64,000 nt of DNA from Prorocentrum cordatum (GCA_963575745.1 CAUYUJ010002111.1:1-64000); one strand, 5' to 3'. Positions 1 through 11,878 are shown, numbered from the stretch's first letter. Notes: a model not told the origin generated them from the sequence alone. Translations and numbers: made by a program.

Positions 1-44
1 AGGGGGGGCGGGTACCGAAACGGCTGCTTCTGGTGCCAAAAAAG

Positions 45-66
45 CTTGAGCCAAAATGGTCACGGA
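45..66 (-). other. Relic dinoflagellate spliced leader, unit 1
   Basis: Read on the minus strand this 22-bp stretch is TCCGTGACCATTTTGG then CTCAAG. It matches the dinoflagellate spliced leader (CCGTAGCCATTTTGG plus CTCAAG, with one degenerate 5' base) except for two adjacent positions. By analogy with the other units, the ATG of a further GH7 copy should lie about 48 bp beyond the left edge of the window. The relic implies that this gene lineage passed through a trans-spliced mRNA and reverse transcription. Confidence 0.88.
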
Positions 67-550
67 GGTCATCTTGGGGGCCGTCTTGGTACCTTCCTAC
101 GGACTCCCAAGACCACAGCAGAAATCCACAACAAAACAATACTACAAAATCTTCTGACCCCCTTGCTGGGGTTGACCAGGCGTGTGGGACTTTTGACTTC
201 GCGCGCCACAGTCGTAACATCTTAATGTACACACGCCACACACGTAGACACACACACATACATATATAGATATATGAATACACATACATATCCGCCACCG
301 TGCCCATGTCACGAAGCGAAGCGGAGTGCCCCAAGGCTCGCAGCTGTTCTGCTGCAGCCGAGATTCTGCATCTTGAAGAACCCAGACACCCGGTTTCCCA
401 GGCGCTCTCGGGCGGGGCCTTGAAGTGTTTCGCGTGGGCCTCGGTGTCCCCGTCGAACATGGAGGGCACTGGCCTCGAGGACAGGCAATTGTAGAGTTAT
501 GTGTTCTGTTGCACCCTTTCTTCACTCTTCTTTGCTGTCTTCTCTTTGTC
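67..550. other. Conserved array spacer upstream of GH7, unit 1
   Basis: Non-coding spacer repeated in every unit. It includes a stretch ending in a short run of alternating TA/CA around 245-290. It probably holds the upstream control region of the GH7 copy to its left, but I see no recognisable promoter motif and none is claimed. Confidence 0.6.
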
Positions 551-555
551 TTGTG

Positions 556-946
556 TTCGTGCGTGGGTGGTGTGTGTGTGCGTGTCTGTGTGAGCGTGTG
601 TGTGTGTGTATGTGTGTGTGAGTGTGAGTGTGAGCGTGTGTGTGGTGTGTGTGTGTGGTGTGAGTGTGAGTGTGAGTGCGAGTGTGAGTGTGAGTGTGAG
701 TGTGTGAGCGTGTGAGTGTGAGTGTGTGAGTGTCTGTGTGTGTCGTGTGTGTCTGGGTGTGTGGTGTGTGTTGCGTGTTGTGTGTGTTGTGTGTTGTTTG
801 TGCTGTTTGTGTTGTTTGTGTTGTTTGTGTTGTTTGTGTTGCGTGTTGTGTGTTGTGTGTGGTGTGTGGTGTGTGGTGTGTGGTGTGTGGTGTGTGTTGT
901 GTGTTGTGTGTTGTGTGTTGTGTGATGTGTGTTGTGTGGGTATTTT
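556..946. repeat. TG-rich microsatellite, unit 1
   Basis: Nearly continuous TG dinucleotides with interruptions that form higher-order GAGTGT, TTGTTTGTG and GTGTGGTGTG subrepeats. Open frames here translate to Cys-Val or Thr-His strings and are artefacts of the repeat. Confidence 0.95.
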
Positions 947-999
947 GGGGGGACGTTCCTCTTCCCCCCCCGGCCGCCCTTCCCTGCCGCTGCGTTCCG

Positions 1000-3232
1000 C
1001 GTGTCCACCATTTCAGCGCACCCGGTACAGCGCCTCGTGGCCCCATACGGTGCTCCAGGGACAGCCCCAACGGCTGTGACCACGTGCGTCCCCGCCACAA
1101 ACGCCGGCACACCGCTCTCACGCTTCGTGGCCCCACATGCAGCTCCACCGAAAGCCCCAACGGCTGTGACCACATGCGTCCCCGCCAACAATGCCTGCAC
1201 GCCCCTCACACGTTTCGTGGCCCCACAGGGAGCTCCACCGAAGGTCCCAACGGCTGTGATCCGATGCGTCCCCGCCACCTATTTCGGCACACCGCTCTCA
1301 CGCTTCGTGGCCCCACAGGCAGCTCCACCGAAGGCCCCAGTGGCTGTGACCACATGCGCCCCAGCCGCTCATTTCGGCACACCCCTCGTGGCCCCACACG
1401 GAGCTCCACCGAAAACCCCCAACGGCTGTGACCACATGCGTCCCCGCCACCCATGTCGGCACACCCCTCTCACGCTTCGTGGCCCCATACGGTGCTCCAC
1501 CGAAGGCCCCAGCGGGGGTGACCACATGCGTCCCCGCCACCCATGTCGGCACATCCCTCTCACGCTTCGTGGCCCCATACGGTGCTCCACCGAAGGCTCC
1601 AGCGGGGGTGGCCACATGCGTCCCCGTCACCCATGTCGGCACACCCCTCACACGTTTCGTGGCCCCACAGGCAGCTCCACCGAAAATCTCCAACGGCTGT
1701 GACCACATGCGTCCCCGCCACCCATGTCGGCGCACCCCTCACACGCTTCGTGGCCCCACAAGGAGCTCCACCGAAGGCCCCAGCGGGGGTGGCCACATGC
1801 GCCCATGCCACCACTTTCTGCGCACCTCTCGCACGTATCGTGGCCCCACGGGGAACTCCACCGAAGGCCCCAGTGGCACCACGGGGGCCTTCACCGAGGC
1901 GGATATGCACCACCGCGGAACGCACAACTGCATACGGTTGGGTCCTTCGCCTGCACATTGCCCATCCTGTGGTGTTGGGTCCTCGCTTAAAAGAGCCAGC
2001 GCCCCGCGTCTCCCATCCTTTTCTCATTTCTGTTTGTTCCTCCCTCCTCCCATCCCTGCATGTGCATTGCGCGTGTCCACCATCTGGCACACCCCTCACA
2101 CGCTTCGTGGTACCGGATCCCCCAGTGGAGCCGCCCGCATGCGTCCCAGACGCCCATTTCGGCAAACCCCTTACACATTTCGCGGCCCCACTGGGAACCC
2201 CACCGAAGGTTTCACAGGCGCCGCCCGCATGCATCCCAGTCGCCAACGTCGGCACACCACTCACATGCTTCGAAGCCCCTTTTTTTCCAAGTCCACCGAA
2301 AGCCCCAATGGCGCCGCCCGCATGGGACCCAACCGTTTATTTCGGCACACCCCTCACACGCGTTGTGGCCCCATCTTTTTAATATAAAAAACCATGACCC
2401 CACAGGCGCCGCCCGCATGCGTCCCAGGCGCCCATGTCGGCACACCTTCACATGTTTCGCGGCCCCCTGGAGATGTCCACCGGGGGCCACAACTGGCGCC
2501 GCCCGCATGCGTCCCAGCCGCTCATATCGGCACACTACTCAAACGTCTCGAAGCCCCATGGGGAGGTCTACCGAGAATCCAAGTGGCGCCGCCCGCATGC
2601 GTCCCAGCCGCCCATGTTGGCACACCTTTCGTATGTTTCGCGGCCCCATCAGGAGCTCGCTCCACCGAAAGGCCCCAATGGTGCCGCCCACATGCGCCCC
2701 AACCGTTCATGTCGGCACACACTTCACACGCTTCGCTTCCCCATAACAGAACGGAAATAAAAGCAGGAACAAAAACGAGCGGCACCCTCCGCACGCGTCC
2801 CAGGCATTCAAGTCCGCACGCTCATCACACGCAGCGCAGCCCCCCTTTCCAGGTCCACCGAAGGCCCCAATGGCGCCGCCCGCGTGCGCCCCAGCCGCTC
2901 ATTTCGGCACAACCCCAACACGCTTCGTGGCACCATCGGGATGTCCACTGAAAGTCTCCGTGGCGCCGCCCGCATGCGTCCCAGCCGCTCATTTCGGCAC
3001 ACCCTTTACACGCTTCGTGGCCCCATAGGGAGATCCGCCGAATGCCCCAGCGGGGGTGGCCACATGCGTGCCCGCCACCTATTCCGAGACACCCCATCAC
3101 ACGTTTCGTGGCTCAGTAGGGAGCTCCACCGAAGGCCCGAGCGGGGGTGGCCACACGCGTGCCCGCCACGTATCTCGGGGCACCCATCCCACGCTTCGTG
3201 GCCCCATAGGGGGCTCCACCGAAGACCCCAGC
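1000..3232. repeat. 90-bp minisatellite, unit 1
   Basis: About 25 diverged copies of a ~90-bp unit with recurring blocks TTCGGCACACCCCTCACACG, CTTCGTGGCCCCACAGG, GAGCTCCACCGAAGGCCCC and a CATGCGTCCC block. Early copies are spaced exactly 90 bp (CGTGG at about 1121, 1211 and 1301). Because 90 is a multiple of three, long open frames arise on both strands. They are not called as genes: the two halves of the array differ in the block before CATGCG (GGCTGTGACCA versus GGCGCCGCCCG), and nothing resembles a protein family. Confidence 0.93.
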
Positions 3233-3845
3233 GACAGCGCCCCGCGCCCGCGGGAGAGAAGGGCTGGCGCGGCATGTGAACGGCTGCGCGTGGCACGACC
3301 TGCGCGCGTCGCCAGGACTCCTTCGGGGCGACCGGCGCGCGTCGCGGAGGCTCCGCACAGCACCTCGCTCGCTCGTCGTCGCTGTGCCCAACGGCCAGCG
3401 CCTGGCCCGCTGTCGGCCAGCCAACTAGCTCTCTTTGCCCCGCGCAGCGGACGACCCGCGCGCGTCGCCAGGACCCCTGCGGGGCTTGGGGCGCGCGTCG
3501 CGAAAGCTCCGCGTTGCGCTCTGCCCAGAGCCGCGGTCACCAGGGCGCAAGAACACACAAGGGGAGCATCTGAGAGCCCACCATCCCGAACCGCCCCCCC
3601 CCCCCTTTACATCCCTGCCTGCACTGCCCCGCGCCTCGTTCCTCCTGCGGCGCGCTGCCTCCTGTGAGAGCTGCTCGGAGTTTGCGCGCCCCCTTGCTTA
3701 ATCTCATCTCCCTCGCGGCACTCGCAGCTGCACATGGTTGGGTCCTTCGCCAGGCTAATGTTTGTGGGGGTGCGCGCCCCCCCCAAAAAAAAAGACACGG
3801 AACATCCGCCGCGTTGTTTTCTCGGGGGGGAGCGAAGACGAACAA
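3233..3845. other. GC-rich spacer block, unit 1
   Basis: GC-rich non-coding block containing an imperfect internal duplication of about 165 bp around CGACCnGCGCGCGTCGC. It ends in a short C-run/A-run junction next to the CA tract. It is conserved in all four units. No gene is recognised. Confidence 0.6.
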
Positions 3846-3975
3846 ACCCACACACACAAACACACACACACATTCACATTCACATTCACATTCACATTCA
3901 CATTCACATTCACATTCACATTCACATTCACACACACACAATTACACACACACACACGCACGCACGCGCACACAC
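3846..3975. repeat. CA / CACATT microsatellite, unit 1
   Basis: Tandem CACATT hexamers about ten deep (about 3871-3930), flanked by plain CA and CACG runs. Units 2-4 have CA plus CACG runs here but lack the hexamer expansion. Confidence 0.93.
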
Positions 3976-3979
3976 ATTA

Positions 3980-5196
3980 ACACGTCTACCAGAGCTGAGC
4001 AGGGCTTACCAAGGCTTAGCTGGGCTTTCCAAGCCTCAGCAGGGCCCACCAGGGCTCAGCCAAGCGCGGCAGAACGTAAGGCGTCGCGGCGATCAACATG
4101 GCTCAGCAAAGCCTGTCAAAGCCGAACAAGTCCCAGAAAGGCTTAGCAAAGCTTAACAAGCTTTCACCTGCTGAGAAAGTCTTAGCGAGGCTTAGCAGGG
4201 ACTAGCAGAGCTTACCGGGCCTCAGTAGGGCTTACCAAGAGCCTAGTAGGACTGAGCTGAGCTTTCCTGGGACGAGGAGGCAGCACCAGAAGTTAGCAGG
4301 GGCTCGCAGAGCCTGCCAGGGCAGGGGCAGAGCAGTGGCTAGCAGCGCTCAGCAGGTCGTACCAGGATTAAGCAAGGATTTGCAGAGCCCGCCAGGGCTT
4401 AACAATGCCTGCCAGGCTCAGTAGGGCTCCGCAAGGCTTACCAAGGCCTGGGCAGGGCTTACGAAGGCTGAGCAAGGCTTACCAGGCGCTTGCAGGGCCT
4501 GGCAGGGCTCAGCAAAGCTCGGCAGGGCTTGAGGCCTCGCAAAGAACAGCAGGGCTTAGCAAAGCCCTGCCAATTGGGCTGCGCAACGCTCGGCAAGGCC
4601 GAGCATGGCTTAGCATGGCTTAGCGCTTAGCAAGGCTTGCCAAGCTTAGCTGGCATAGCAAAGTTTACCAGGGCTCAGCAGGGCGTGCTGGCACTTAGCA
4701 GGGCTTTACAGAGCTTGCCAGGGCTTAGCGGTAGCTAGCAGCTGCCTTATCAAGGGCCTCGCAGAGCAAAGCTTGCCAATAATGAGCAAGGCTCAGCAAG
4801 GCTTCCTAGGGCTTAGCCAATATTGCCCACGCTGAGCAAGACTGAGCAAGGGTGAGCACGGCTTAGCGGTGCTGACCAGGCCTTAGCAGGGCTTACCAAG
4901 GCTTATTATGACTTAGCAGAGCTCACCAGCGTGGAGCAGAGCGTGGCAAGGTTTATCCAGAATTCGGGGCTTACTCGGCACTACCGCGGCTTAGCAAGGA
5001 TTCGCGGAGCCTAGCGGGGCCAAGCAAAGCTTGCCAGGGCTCCGAAGGGCAAACAAGAACTTAGCAGGGCCTTGCAGTGCTTGCCAGGGCTTAGCAGTGC
5101 CTAGCAGTGCTCAGCAAGGTGTACCAGGACTTAGCAGGGCTTTGCAGAACTTGCCAGGGCTTGGCCGTGCTCAGCAGGCTCAGCAGGGCTTTGCAA
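3980..5196. repeat. 10-bp AGGCTTAGC minisatellite, unit 1
   Basis: Roughly 120 degenerate copies of a ~10-bp unit such as AAGGCTTAGC / AGGGCTTACC. Frequent AAGCTT and AAGGCTT make it locally self-complementary. No coding potential is seen. Confidence 0.93.
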
Positions 5197-5275
5197 GGCT
5201 CCTCCTTCTCCTCCTCCTCTTCCTCCTTCTTCTCCTCCTCTTCCTCCTCCTCCTCCTCCTCCTCCTCTTCCGCCT
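5197..5275. repeat. CTC/TTC triplet tract, unit 1
   Basis: Polypyrimidine tract of CTC and TTC triplets at the junction of two 10-bp minisatellites. It is also present in unit 3 and absent from units 2 and 4. Confidence 0.93.
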
Positions 5276-5289
5276 CCCCAGTAGTGCAA

Positions 5290-5660
5290 CATAATCCAAT
5301 GGAGTCGATTTGGGGTCTGATGGGGAGTCTAATGGAGTGGTATGTTGCCATATGGTGTCCAATGGAATCCAATGAAGCCCATTGCCGCCAATGGAGTCGA
5401 TTGGGTGTTCCAGTCAGTCCTATTGAATGCCACGAAGTCCCCTGGAATCAAATGGAATCCAATAGTCCGCAAGAATCCTGTGGATTTCGATGGATTCCAA
5501 TGCACGCCAGTGGAGCCCATTGGAGCCCAATTCGGTTCAACGGGGTCAAATGGAGTCCTCTGGAGTCTGCGGGAGGCCCGTGGAATCGAATGGAGCCAAA
5601 TGGAAGACAATGGACTCCACTGGAGTCCACTGGAATCTTGTGGAGTTCGTTCGATCAGCC
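5290..5660. repeat. 10-bp AATGGAGTC minisatellite, unit 1
   Basis: Degenerate tandem copies of a ~10-bp unit (CCAATGGAGT / CAAATGGAAT). It has stops in all frames over long distances and is non-coding. Confidence 0.9.
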
Positions 5661-6779
5661 TGGCTATATCCATTTGGAGTCAACTTTGGTGTATGTTGAC
5701 TGAGTTGGGCCATGTAGGAGCCCCCTGGAGACCGTATTGAAGCTTCTAGGCGCCATCTGGAAGTCATGTGGGAGCCTCTGGTGTCCTCTTGCGCTTCCTT
5801 GGGACATCTGCGTAGGTCCGCTCCTTTCCAGGGTCCAGTCCAGGTTCTGGATGCTAGAAAGACCTCCTCCCTCCTCTGGAGCTGCATTCATCTCGGTATG
5901 AATTCCAATGTGAGCTGTGAGGACGCCTTGCTGTTATTGTGTTACAGCGCGCTGGGCTCTTCTTTCCCTCGGGTTCTCAGAAGCTGTTTGGGAGCTGTAT
6001 TCGGGGGCGGGTTCGCCTGTCATGGGGACCTGGAACCGTTTGGGGCTCTGGCTGGGCTTTCTGGGAATTTCTGAGGCCTCACCACATCGGCGCGTCTCTT
6101 GGGACACTCTGGGAGCTCTCTTGAAACGTCTGGGCACTCTTGTGTGCTGTCGTCAGGCTCTCTTGGTACGTTCGAGGCCCTTCGGGATACCTCTCTGTCT
6201 TGGGGCAATATCTGGGGCCGCTTTTTTGTCCCATGAAAGCGGGAAAACGAAACGGCGCCTTCGAAGCATTCTACATATAAGCATCAGCCATGTCACAGAT
6301 CTATTCGTCGACCTGGATCTGTGAACAAGTCTGATGCATGCAACCGTCTTTACTGTCAACGGCGCACTAAACTGCATCAATAGAGTTTCCAGCCCCGCCC
6401 CAAAAAGTGCACTGTGCGCCTCGAACGGCGCATCGGGGGCACGAAGGCCAAATTCTTTAGCAGAAGATCTAGCTCGAATTCTGCGCGCCACGAACCATGC
6501 ACTGGCAAAGCAAACCAATTCTGGCTCAACACCGAAACCGATCTGAGCCGACAGCACCCGGCTGACCCGCACGCGCACGGCCAGAGGCACTACAGCTAAG
6601 CACTGCCGTGGCGAGAATCGTATCTGACGGGGCGAGGGTGGCCCCAAGTGGAGCCGCAGGGCCGACCGGACGGGGCGGGGCGTGCTCCAGTGTGAACTGC
6701 GCAGAGCCGAGGAGGAGGGAAGCGGCGGAGGACGAGCAATGGGGAGCTCGGGGAGATCCAGGGATGGAGTCCAGCCAGC
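5661..6779. other. Conserved spacer 3' of GH7 copy A
   Basis: About 1.1 kb of unique sequence conserved in all units, lying just downstream of the GH7 stop codon on the minus strand. It should contain the 3' UTR and cleavage region. I see no canonical poly(A) signal that I would commit to, and short frames differ between units. Confidence 0.55.
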
Positions 6780-8511
6780 TCACTCGGAAGATGCCATCAG
6801 GGTTGCTTCCTCGCTGCGCAGCTGCGCGGAAGACCGGGCCCGGCGCGCTCGCGCCCACGCCGCCGCCGCGGCCGCCAGCAGCAGCGCGGGCGCCGCGGCC
6901 CGCAGCGCCACGGCCAGCGGGGCCGCCCAACGCGCCGCGGGGCCTCCTTCGCCGGCCCGCTGCGCGGGCGCCTCGCGCAGAGAGCTCCTCTGCACGAGGC
7001 CGATCGTGCCAGAGCACAGGTAGGCGCCCGCGGGCGGCAGGCACTGGCTGTACGAGGGGGGCTACGGCAGTGCAGGTTCAGCCGGCGACCATGACGACAG
7101 CACGACGCGCCAGCCCAGCGACCGCCCCCGCACTGCTGAACCACGTCCGCGCAGGAACCCGCGGCGGAGGCGCCCTCGCCCGCCGCGCCGCCGCTGGGCG
7201 GCCTGCGGCAATTGGCTGCGGGCAGCGACGGCTGCGGCTGCTGCGTCTTCTCTGCAGTTCCTAGCTGCCTGCTGCTGCTGCTGCTGCGGCAGGGCCGTCG
7301 GCGGCCCCCGCCCACGCGCGGTGAACAGGCCCGCAGACCGAGGCTTGGGAACCCCGTCGCCACGGGCCCTGGGTCCGGCTCCGCGCCCCTCGCCGCAGTG
7401 TACGGTGGACCCGATCTCCCCGTACATGATGTGGGAGTAGGCACCGACGCCGTCCGGGTACTTGCGCGCAAACGTCCGCCGGCACGCCCGTTGTCTTGTC
7501 GCACGGGCCGCGCGCGACGCCCGCGTGGAGTGGCCGCCCTCTTCCCCGGCGTCCGAGTCGAGCCAAAGCATCTGGCACTGGTAGTCGTCCCACAGGGAGA
7601 GGACGAGCGTCATCCCGCGGCGCAGCGCCTCCCCCGTCTGCTTCAGGGCGCCTTTCTTGCGGAAATCGTCGGGGTCGCCGAACTTATCCTTCTGTGCGGA
7701 GCAGTACGCGTCGGTGATGGAGTCCCCGCCGTCAGAGCCGAGGATGCCGGCGTTCGAGTTCTTGATCACCTTGCCGCCCTGCACGTAGAGGCGCCTTATC
7801 TCCACGAGGTCGCCGTCGTCGGTGCCGTCGTCTGTCACGAACTGGGTCACCACGGTCATCGGCTGCGTGGTGTCCACCGTGAAATCGTCTCCCGGTCCGA
7901 AGAATTGCTGGTGGCTCATGCGGTACGAGTTGAAGTCGCAGCCATCCTTGTCGCAGACGCCATCGTAGCGCTCGTTCTTGGCGTTGTCGCCGCACTCCTT
8001 GCCCTTGCACAAATAGGTGCCATCGATGGTGCACGGGTGCATCGTGAAGGCCGTGGCCATGGAATTCGCCTCCCAGATGTCAACTTCCGCGCAGCACAGC
8101 CCGTACTTGCCGAGAGCTGCGCTCGTGTTCCACTCGAGGGTGTTGCTCTTGCCCTCCATGAACTTCACGTCATGGGGGCACTGGGCGTCACAGTAGCCTG
8201 TCCCGTACTTGGCGCCAGCCTTGTTGCCCGAGTGCTTCATCCCCCCATCCTCATCCATCTCGCTGAAGTACAACGCGCCGTTCAGTCCGCAGGGAAGTGT
8301 GGAGACATCCACGTCGAAGGTGAACTCCCTGTTCAGGAGCTTGAAAAGCTTGTACTTGTCTGGCTTCTCCAGGACGTACAGGCGGGACCCCACGTTCGGG
8401 CCGCGCACTAAAAAAAAAACAAAAAAAAAAAAAAAAAAAAAATAAAAAAAAAAAAGAAAAAAAAAAAAAAAAAAAACAAAAAAATAAAAAAAAAAAAAAA
8501 AAAAAAAAATA

Positions 8512-8544
<33 letters not shown>

Positions 8545-8915
8545 CCTAGCTCGACGCCTCCCGGGATCGCCGCGACGCCGTAGGTGCTGTCGTAGTCGTC
8601 CAGCGTGACGCCCTCCAGCGCGCAGTTCTCGGCGCAGGACTCCGGGTCGGGGCACATGGTGGAGTCCCACACGCCGTCGGTGAAGCAGTTGCCCGAGCTG
8701 TAGCACTGGGCGGCGGGGCCCGTGCCCTGGCAGGTCTGGCCGTGCACCCAGCGCCAGTTGGCGTCCAGAGTCAGGGCCCTCTGCTGCGCCTCGCAGCCCC
8801 CCTGCAGGGTGCACTCCGCGATCACAATGGGTGGCCCCTGCTCCTCCTTGGTCATGCCGGCCATCTGCGCCACGGCGACGGCCGGGAGGCACAGCACCGC
8901 CCACGCGAACTGCAT
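6780..8915 (-). pseudogene. GH7-CBM1 cellulase, copy A (degraded)
   Basis: Starts like the intact copies (MQFAWAV, signal peptide) and keeps the GH7 core, including the catalytic segment EVDIWEAN. Two kinds of damage are visible. First, about 132 extra bases of almost pure T (sense) fall after residue 125 and add 44 residues, mostly Phe, without breaking the frame. Second, from about position 7520 a one-base loss (CCCGCGTGG for CCCGGCGTGG) and further small indels shift the frame. The C-terminal part of the catalytic domain (its final GEIGST motif is still readable after compensating indels), the linker and CBM1 are therefore scrambled. The glutamine run is the shortest of the four (six CAG). 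The homologous stop is at 6780. The product is unlikely to be active. Sequencing error in homopolymers is the alternative for some lesions. Confidence 0.88.
8409..8543. repeat. A-rich homopolymer insertion inside GH7 copy A
   Basis: 135 bp of A broken only by scattered T, C and G replace three bases (GAA, plus strand) of the intact gene. The net gain is 132 bp, a multiple of three. On the gene's sense strand it reads as a long T tract ending in TTTAG. Confidence 0.9.
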
Positions 8916-9007
8916 GTTCTCTCTCCTTCGGCCGCCGATGCCGCTGCTGCGGAAGCGTCCGAGAGGGGGGGCGGGTACCGAAACGGCTGCTTCCGGTGCC
9001 AAAAAAG

Positions 9008-9029
9008 CTTGAGCCAAAATGGTTACGGA
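9008..9029 (-). other. Relic dinoflagellate spliced leader upstream of copy A
   Basis: On the minus strand it reads TCCGTAACCATTTTGG then CTCAAG, with one mismatch to the spliced leader. It ends 92 bp before the copy A ATG. The 92-bp stretch between corresponds to the old 5' UTR. Confidence 0.93.
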
Positions 9030-9240
9030 GGTCATCTTGGGGGCCGTCTTGGTACCTTCCTACGGACTCCCAAGACCACAGCAGAAATCCACAACAAAAC
9101 AATACTACAAAATCTTCTGACCCCCTTGCTGGGGTTGACCAGGCGTGTGGGACTTTTGACTTCGCGCGACCAGGCGTGTGGGACTTTTGACTTCGCGCGC
9201 CACACACGTAACATCTTAATGTACACACGCCACACACGTA

Positions 9241-9272
<32 letters not shown>

Positions 9273-9565
9273 AATGTATAAGTACACATACATATCCGCC
9301 ACCGTGCCCATGTCACGAAGCGAAGCGGAGTGCCCCAAGGCTCGCAGCTGTTCTGCTGCAGCCAAGATTCTGCATCCTGAAGAACCCAGACACCCGGTTT
9401 CCCAGGCGCTCTCGGGCGGGGCCTTGAAGTGTTTCGCGTGGGCTTCGGTGTCCACGTCGAAAATGGAGGACACTGGCCTCGAGGACAGGCAATTGTAGAG
9501 TTATGCGTTCTGTTGGACCCTTTCTTCACTCTTCTTTGCTGTCTTCTCTTTGTCTTGTGTTCGTG
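9030..9565. other. Conserved array spacer upstream of GH7 copy A, unit 2
   Basis: Same spacer as at the window start, with a private tandem duplication of about 33 bp (GACCAGGCGTGTGGGACTTT repeated, about 9136-9200) and an alternating TA run near 9244-9270. Confidence 0.6.
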
Positions 9566-9569
9566 CGTG

Positions 9570-9960
9570 GGTGGTGTGTGTGCGTGTCTGTGTATGAGCG
9601 TGTGTGTGTGTGTGTATGTGTGTGAGTGTGAGTGTGAGCGTGTGTGTGTGTGGTGTGTGTGGTGTGAGTGTGAGTGTGAGTGTGAGTGTGAGTGCGAGTG
9701 TGAGTGTGAGTGTGAGTGTGTGAGTGTGTGAGTGTGAGTGTGTGAGTGTCTGTGTGTGTCGTGTGTGTCTGGGTGTGTGATGTGTGTGTTGTGTGTTGTG
9801 TGTGTTGTGTGTTGTGTGCTGTTTGTGTTGTTTGTGTTGTTTGTGCTTTCTGTGTTGTTTGTGTTGCGTGTTGTGTGTTGTGTGTTGTGTGTTGTGTGTG
9901 GTGTGTGGTGTGTGTTGTGTGTTGTGTGTTGTGTGTTGTGTGATGTGTGTTGTGTGTGTG
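9570..9960. repeat. TG-rich microsatellite, unit 2
   Basis: About 390 bp of TG repeats with GAGTGT and GTGTTGTGTG sub-patterns. Confidence 0.95.
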
Positions 9961-10014
9961 GGCATTGTTGGGGGACGTTCCTCTTCCCCCCCCGGCCGCC
10001 CTTCCCTGCCGCTG

Positions 10015-11878
10015 CATTCCGCGTGTCCACCATTTCAGCGCACCCGGTACAGCGCCTCGTGGCCCCATACGGTGCTCCACCGACAGCCCCAACGGCTGTG
10101 ACCACGTGGGTCCCCGCCACAAATGCCGGCACACCGCTCTCACGCTTCGTGGCCCCACATGCGTCCCCGCCACCCATGTCGGCACACCCCTCTCACGCTT
10201 CGTGGAAATACGGTGCTCCACCGAAGGCCCCAGCGGGGGTGACCACATGCGTCCCCGTCACCTATTTCGGCACACCCCTCACACGCTTCGTGGCCCCACA
10301 GGGAGCTCCACCGAGAATCCCCAACGGCTGTGACCACAGGCGCCCCCCGCCACTTCCGGCACACCCCTCACACGCTCCGTGGCCCCACAAGGAGCTCCAC
10401 CGAAGGCCCCAGCGGGGGTGGCCACGTGCGCCCATGCCACCACTTTCTGCGCACCTCTCGCACGTATCGTGGCCCCACGGGGAACTCCACCGAAGGCCCC
10501 AATGGCACCACGGGGGCCTTCACCAAAGAGGATACGCACCACCGCGGTACGCACAGCTGCATACGGTTGGGTCCTTCGCCTGCATATTTCCCATCCTGTG
10601 GTGTTGGGTCCTCGCTTAAAAGAGCCAGCGCCCCGTGTCCCCTCTCCTTTTCTCATTTCTCCTGTTCCTCCCTCCTCCCATCCCTGCCTCTGCATTGAGC
10701 GTGTCCACCATCTGGCACACCCCTCACACGCTTCGTGGCCCCATGGGGAGTTCCACCGATATCCCCCAGTGGTACCGCCCGCATGCGCCCCAGACGCCCA
10801 TGTCGGCAAACCCCTTACACATTTCGCGGCCCCACTGGGAACCCCTTCCGAAGGTTTCACAGGCGCCGCCCGCATGCAGCCCAGCCGCCCACGTCGGCAC
10901 ACCCCTCCATGCTTCGTGGCCCCCCTTTTCCAAGGTCCACCGAAGGCCCCAATGGCGCCGCCCGCATGAAACCCAACCGCTAATTTCGGCACACCCCTCA
11001 CACGCTTCGTGGCCCCATCATTTTACATATAAAAAACAAAGGCCCCACAGGCGCCGCCCGCATGCGTCCCAGGCGCCCATGTCGGCACACCCCTCACACG
11101 TTTCGCGGCCCCCTGGAGATGTCCACTGGGGGCCACAACTGGCGCCGCCCGCATGCGTCCCAGCCGCTCATATCGGCACACTACTCAAACGTCCCGAAAC
11201 CCCATAGGGAGGTCCACCGAGGGTCCCAGTGGCGCCGCCCGCATGCGTCCCAGCCGCCCATGTTGGCACACCCTTCGTGTGTTTCGCGGCCCCATCAGAG
11301 GATCGCTCCACCGAAGGGCCTCAATGGCGCCGCTCACATGCGCCCCAGCCGCCCATGTCGGCACAGAAACTTCACACGCTTCGCTTCCCCATTAGAACAT
11401 TGAAATAAAAACAAGAAGAAAAAAAGAGCGGCACCCTCCGCACGCGTCCCAGGCATTCAAGTCCGCACACTCATCACACGCATCGCGGCGCCCCTTTCCA
11501 GGTCCACCGAAGGCCCCAATGGCGCCGCCCGCATGCGCCCCAGCCGCTCATTCCGGCACAACCCCGAACACGCTTCGTGGCACCATCGGGATGTCCACTG
11601 AAAGTGTCAGTGGCGCCGCCCGCATGCGTCCCAACCGCTCATTTTGGCACACCCCTTACACGCTTCGTGGCCCCATAGGGAAATCCGCCGAAGGCCCCAG
11701 CGGGGGTGGCCACATGCGTGCCCGCCACCTATGTCGAGACACCCCATCACACGTTTCGTGGCTCAGTAGGGAGCTCCACCGAAAGCCCCAGCGGGGGTGG
11801 TCACATGCGTGCCCGCCACGTATCTCGGGGCGCCCATCCCACGTTTAGTGGCCCCATAGGGAGCTCCACCGAAGACCC
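10015..11878. repeat. 90-bp minisatellite, unit 2
   Basis: About 20 copies, fewer than in units 1 and 3. One copy near 10,195-10,215 has lost the GGCCCC block (CTTCGTGGAAATACGG). The same change is present in unit 4, which links units 2 and 4 as the closer pair. Confidence 0.92.

Noticed and set aside
1428-2387. Long open frames (up to about 320 codons) on both strands across the 90-bp minisatellites
   Set aside because: The repeat period is a multiple of three, so open frames appear in several frames at once. The translations are Arg/Pro/His-rich repeats without a family, and they break differently in each unit.
8409-8543. The A/T tract in GH7 copy A as a spliceosomal intron
   Set aside because: Although the sense strand ends in a T tract and TAG, splicing there would lose two bases relative to copies B and D and break the frame, and no donor is visible.
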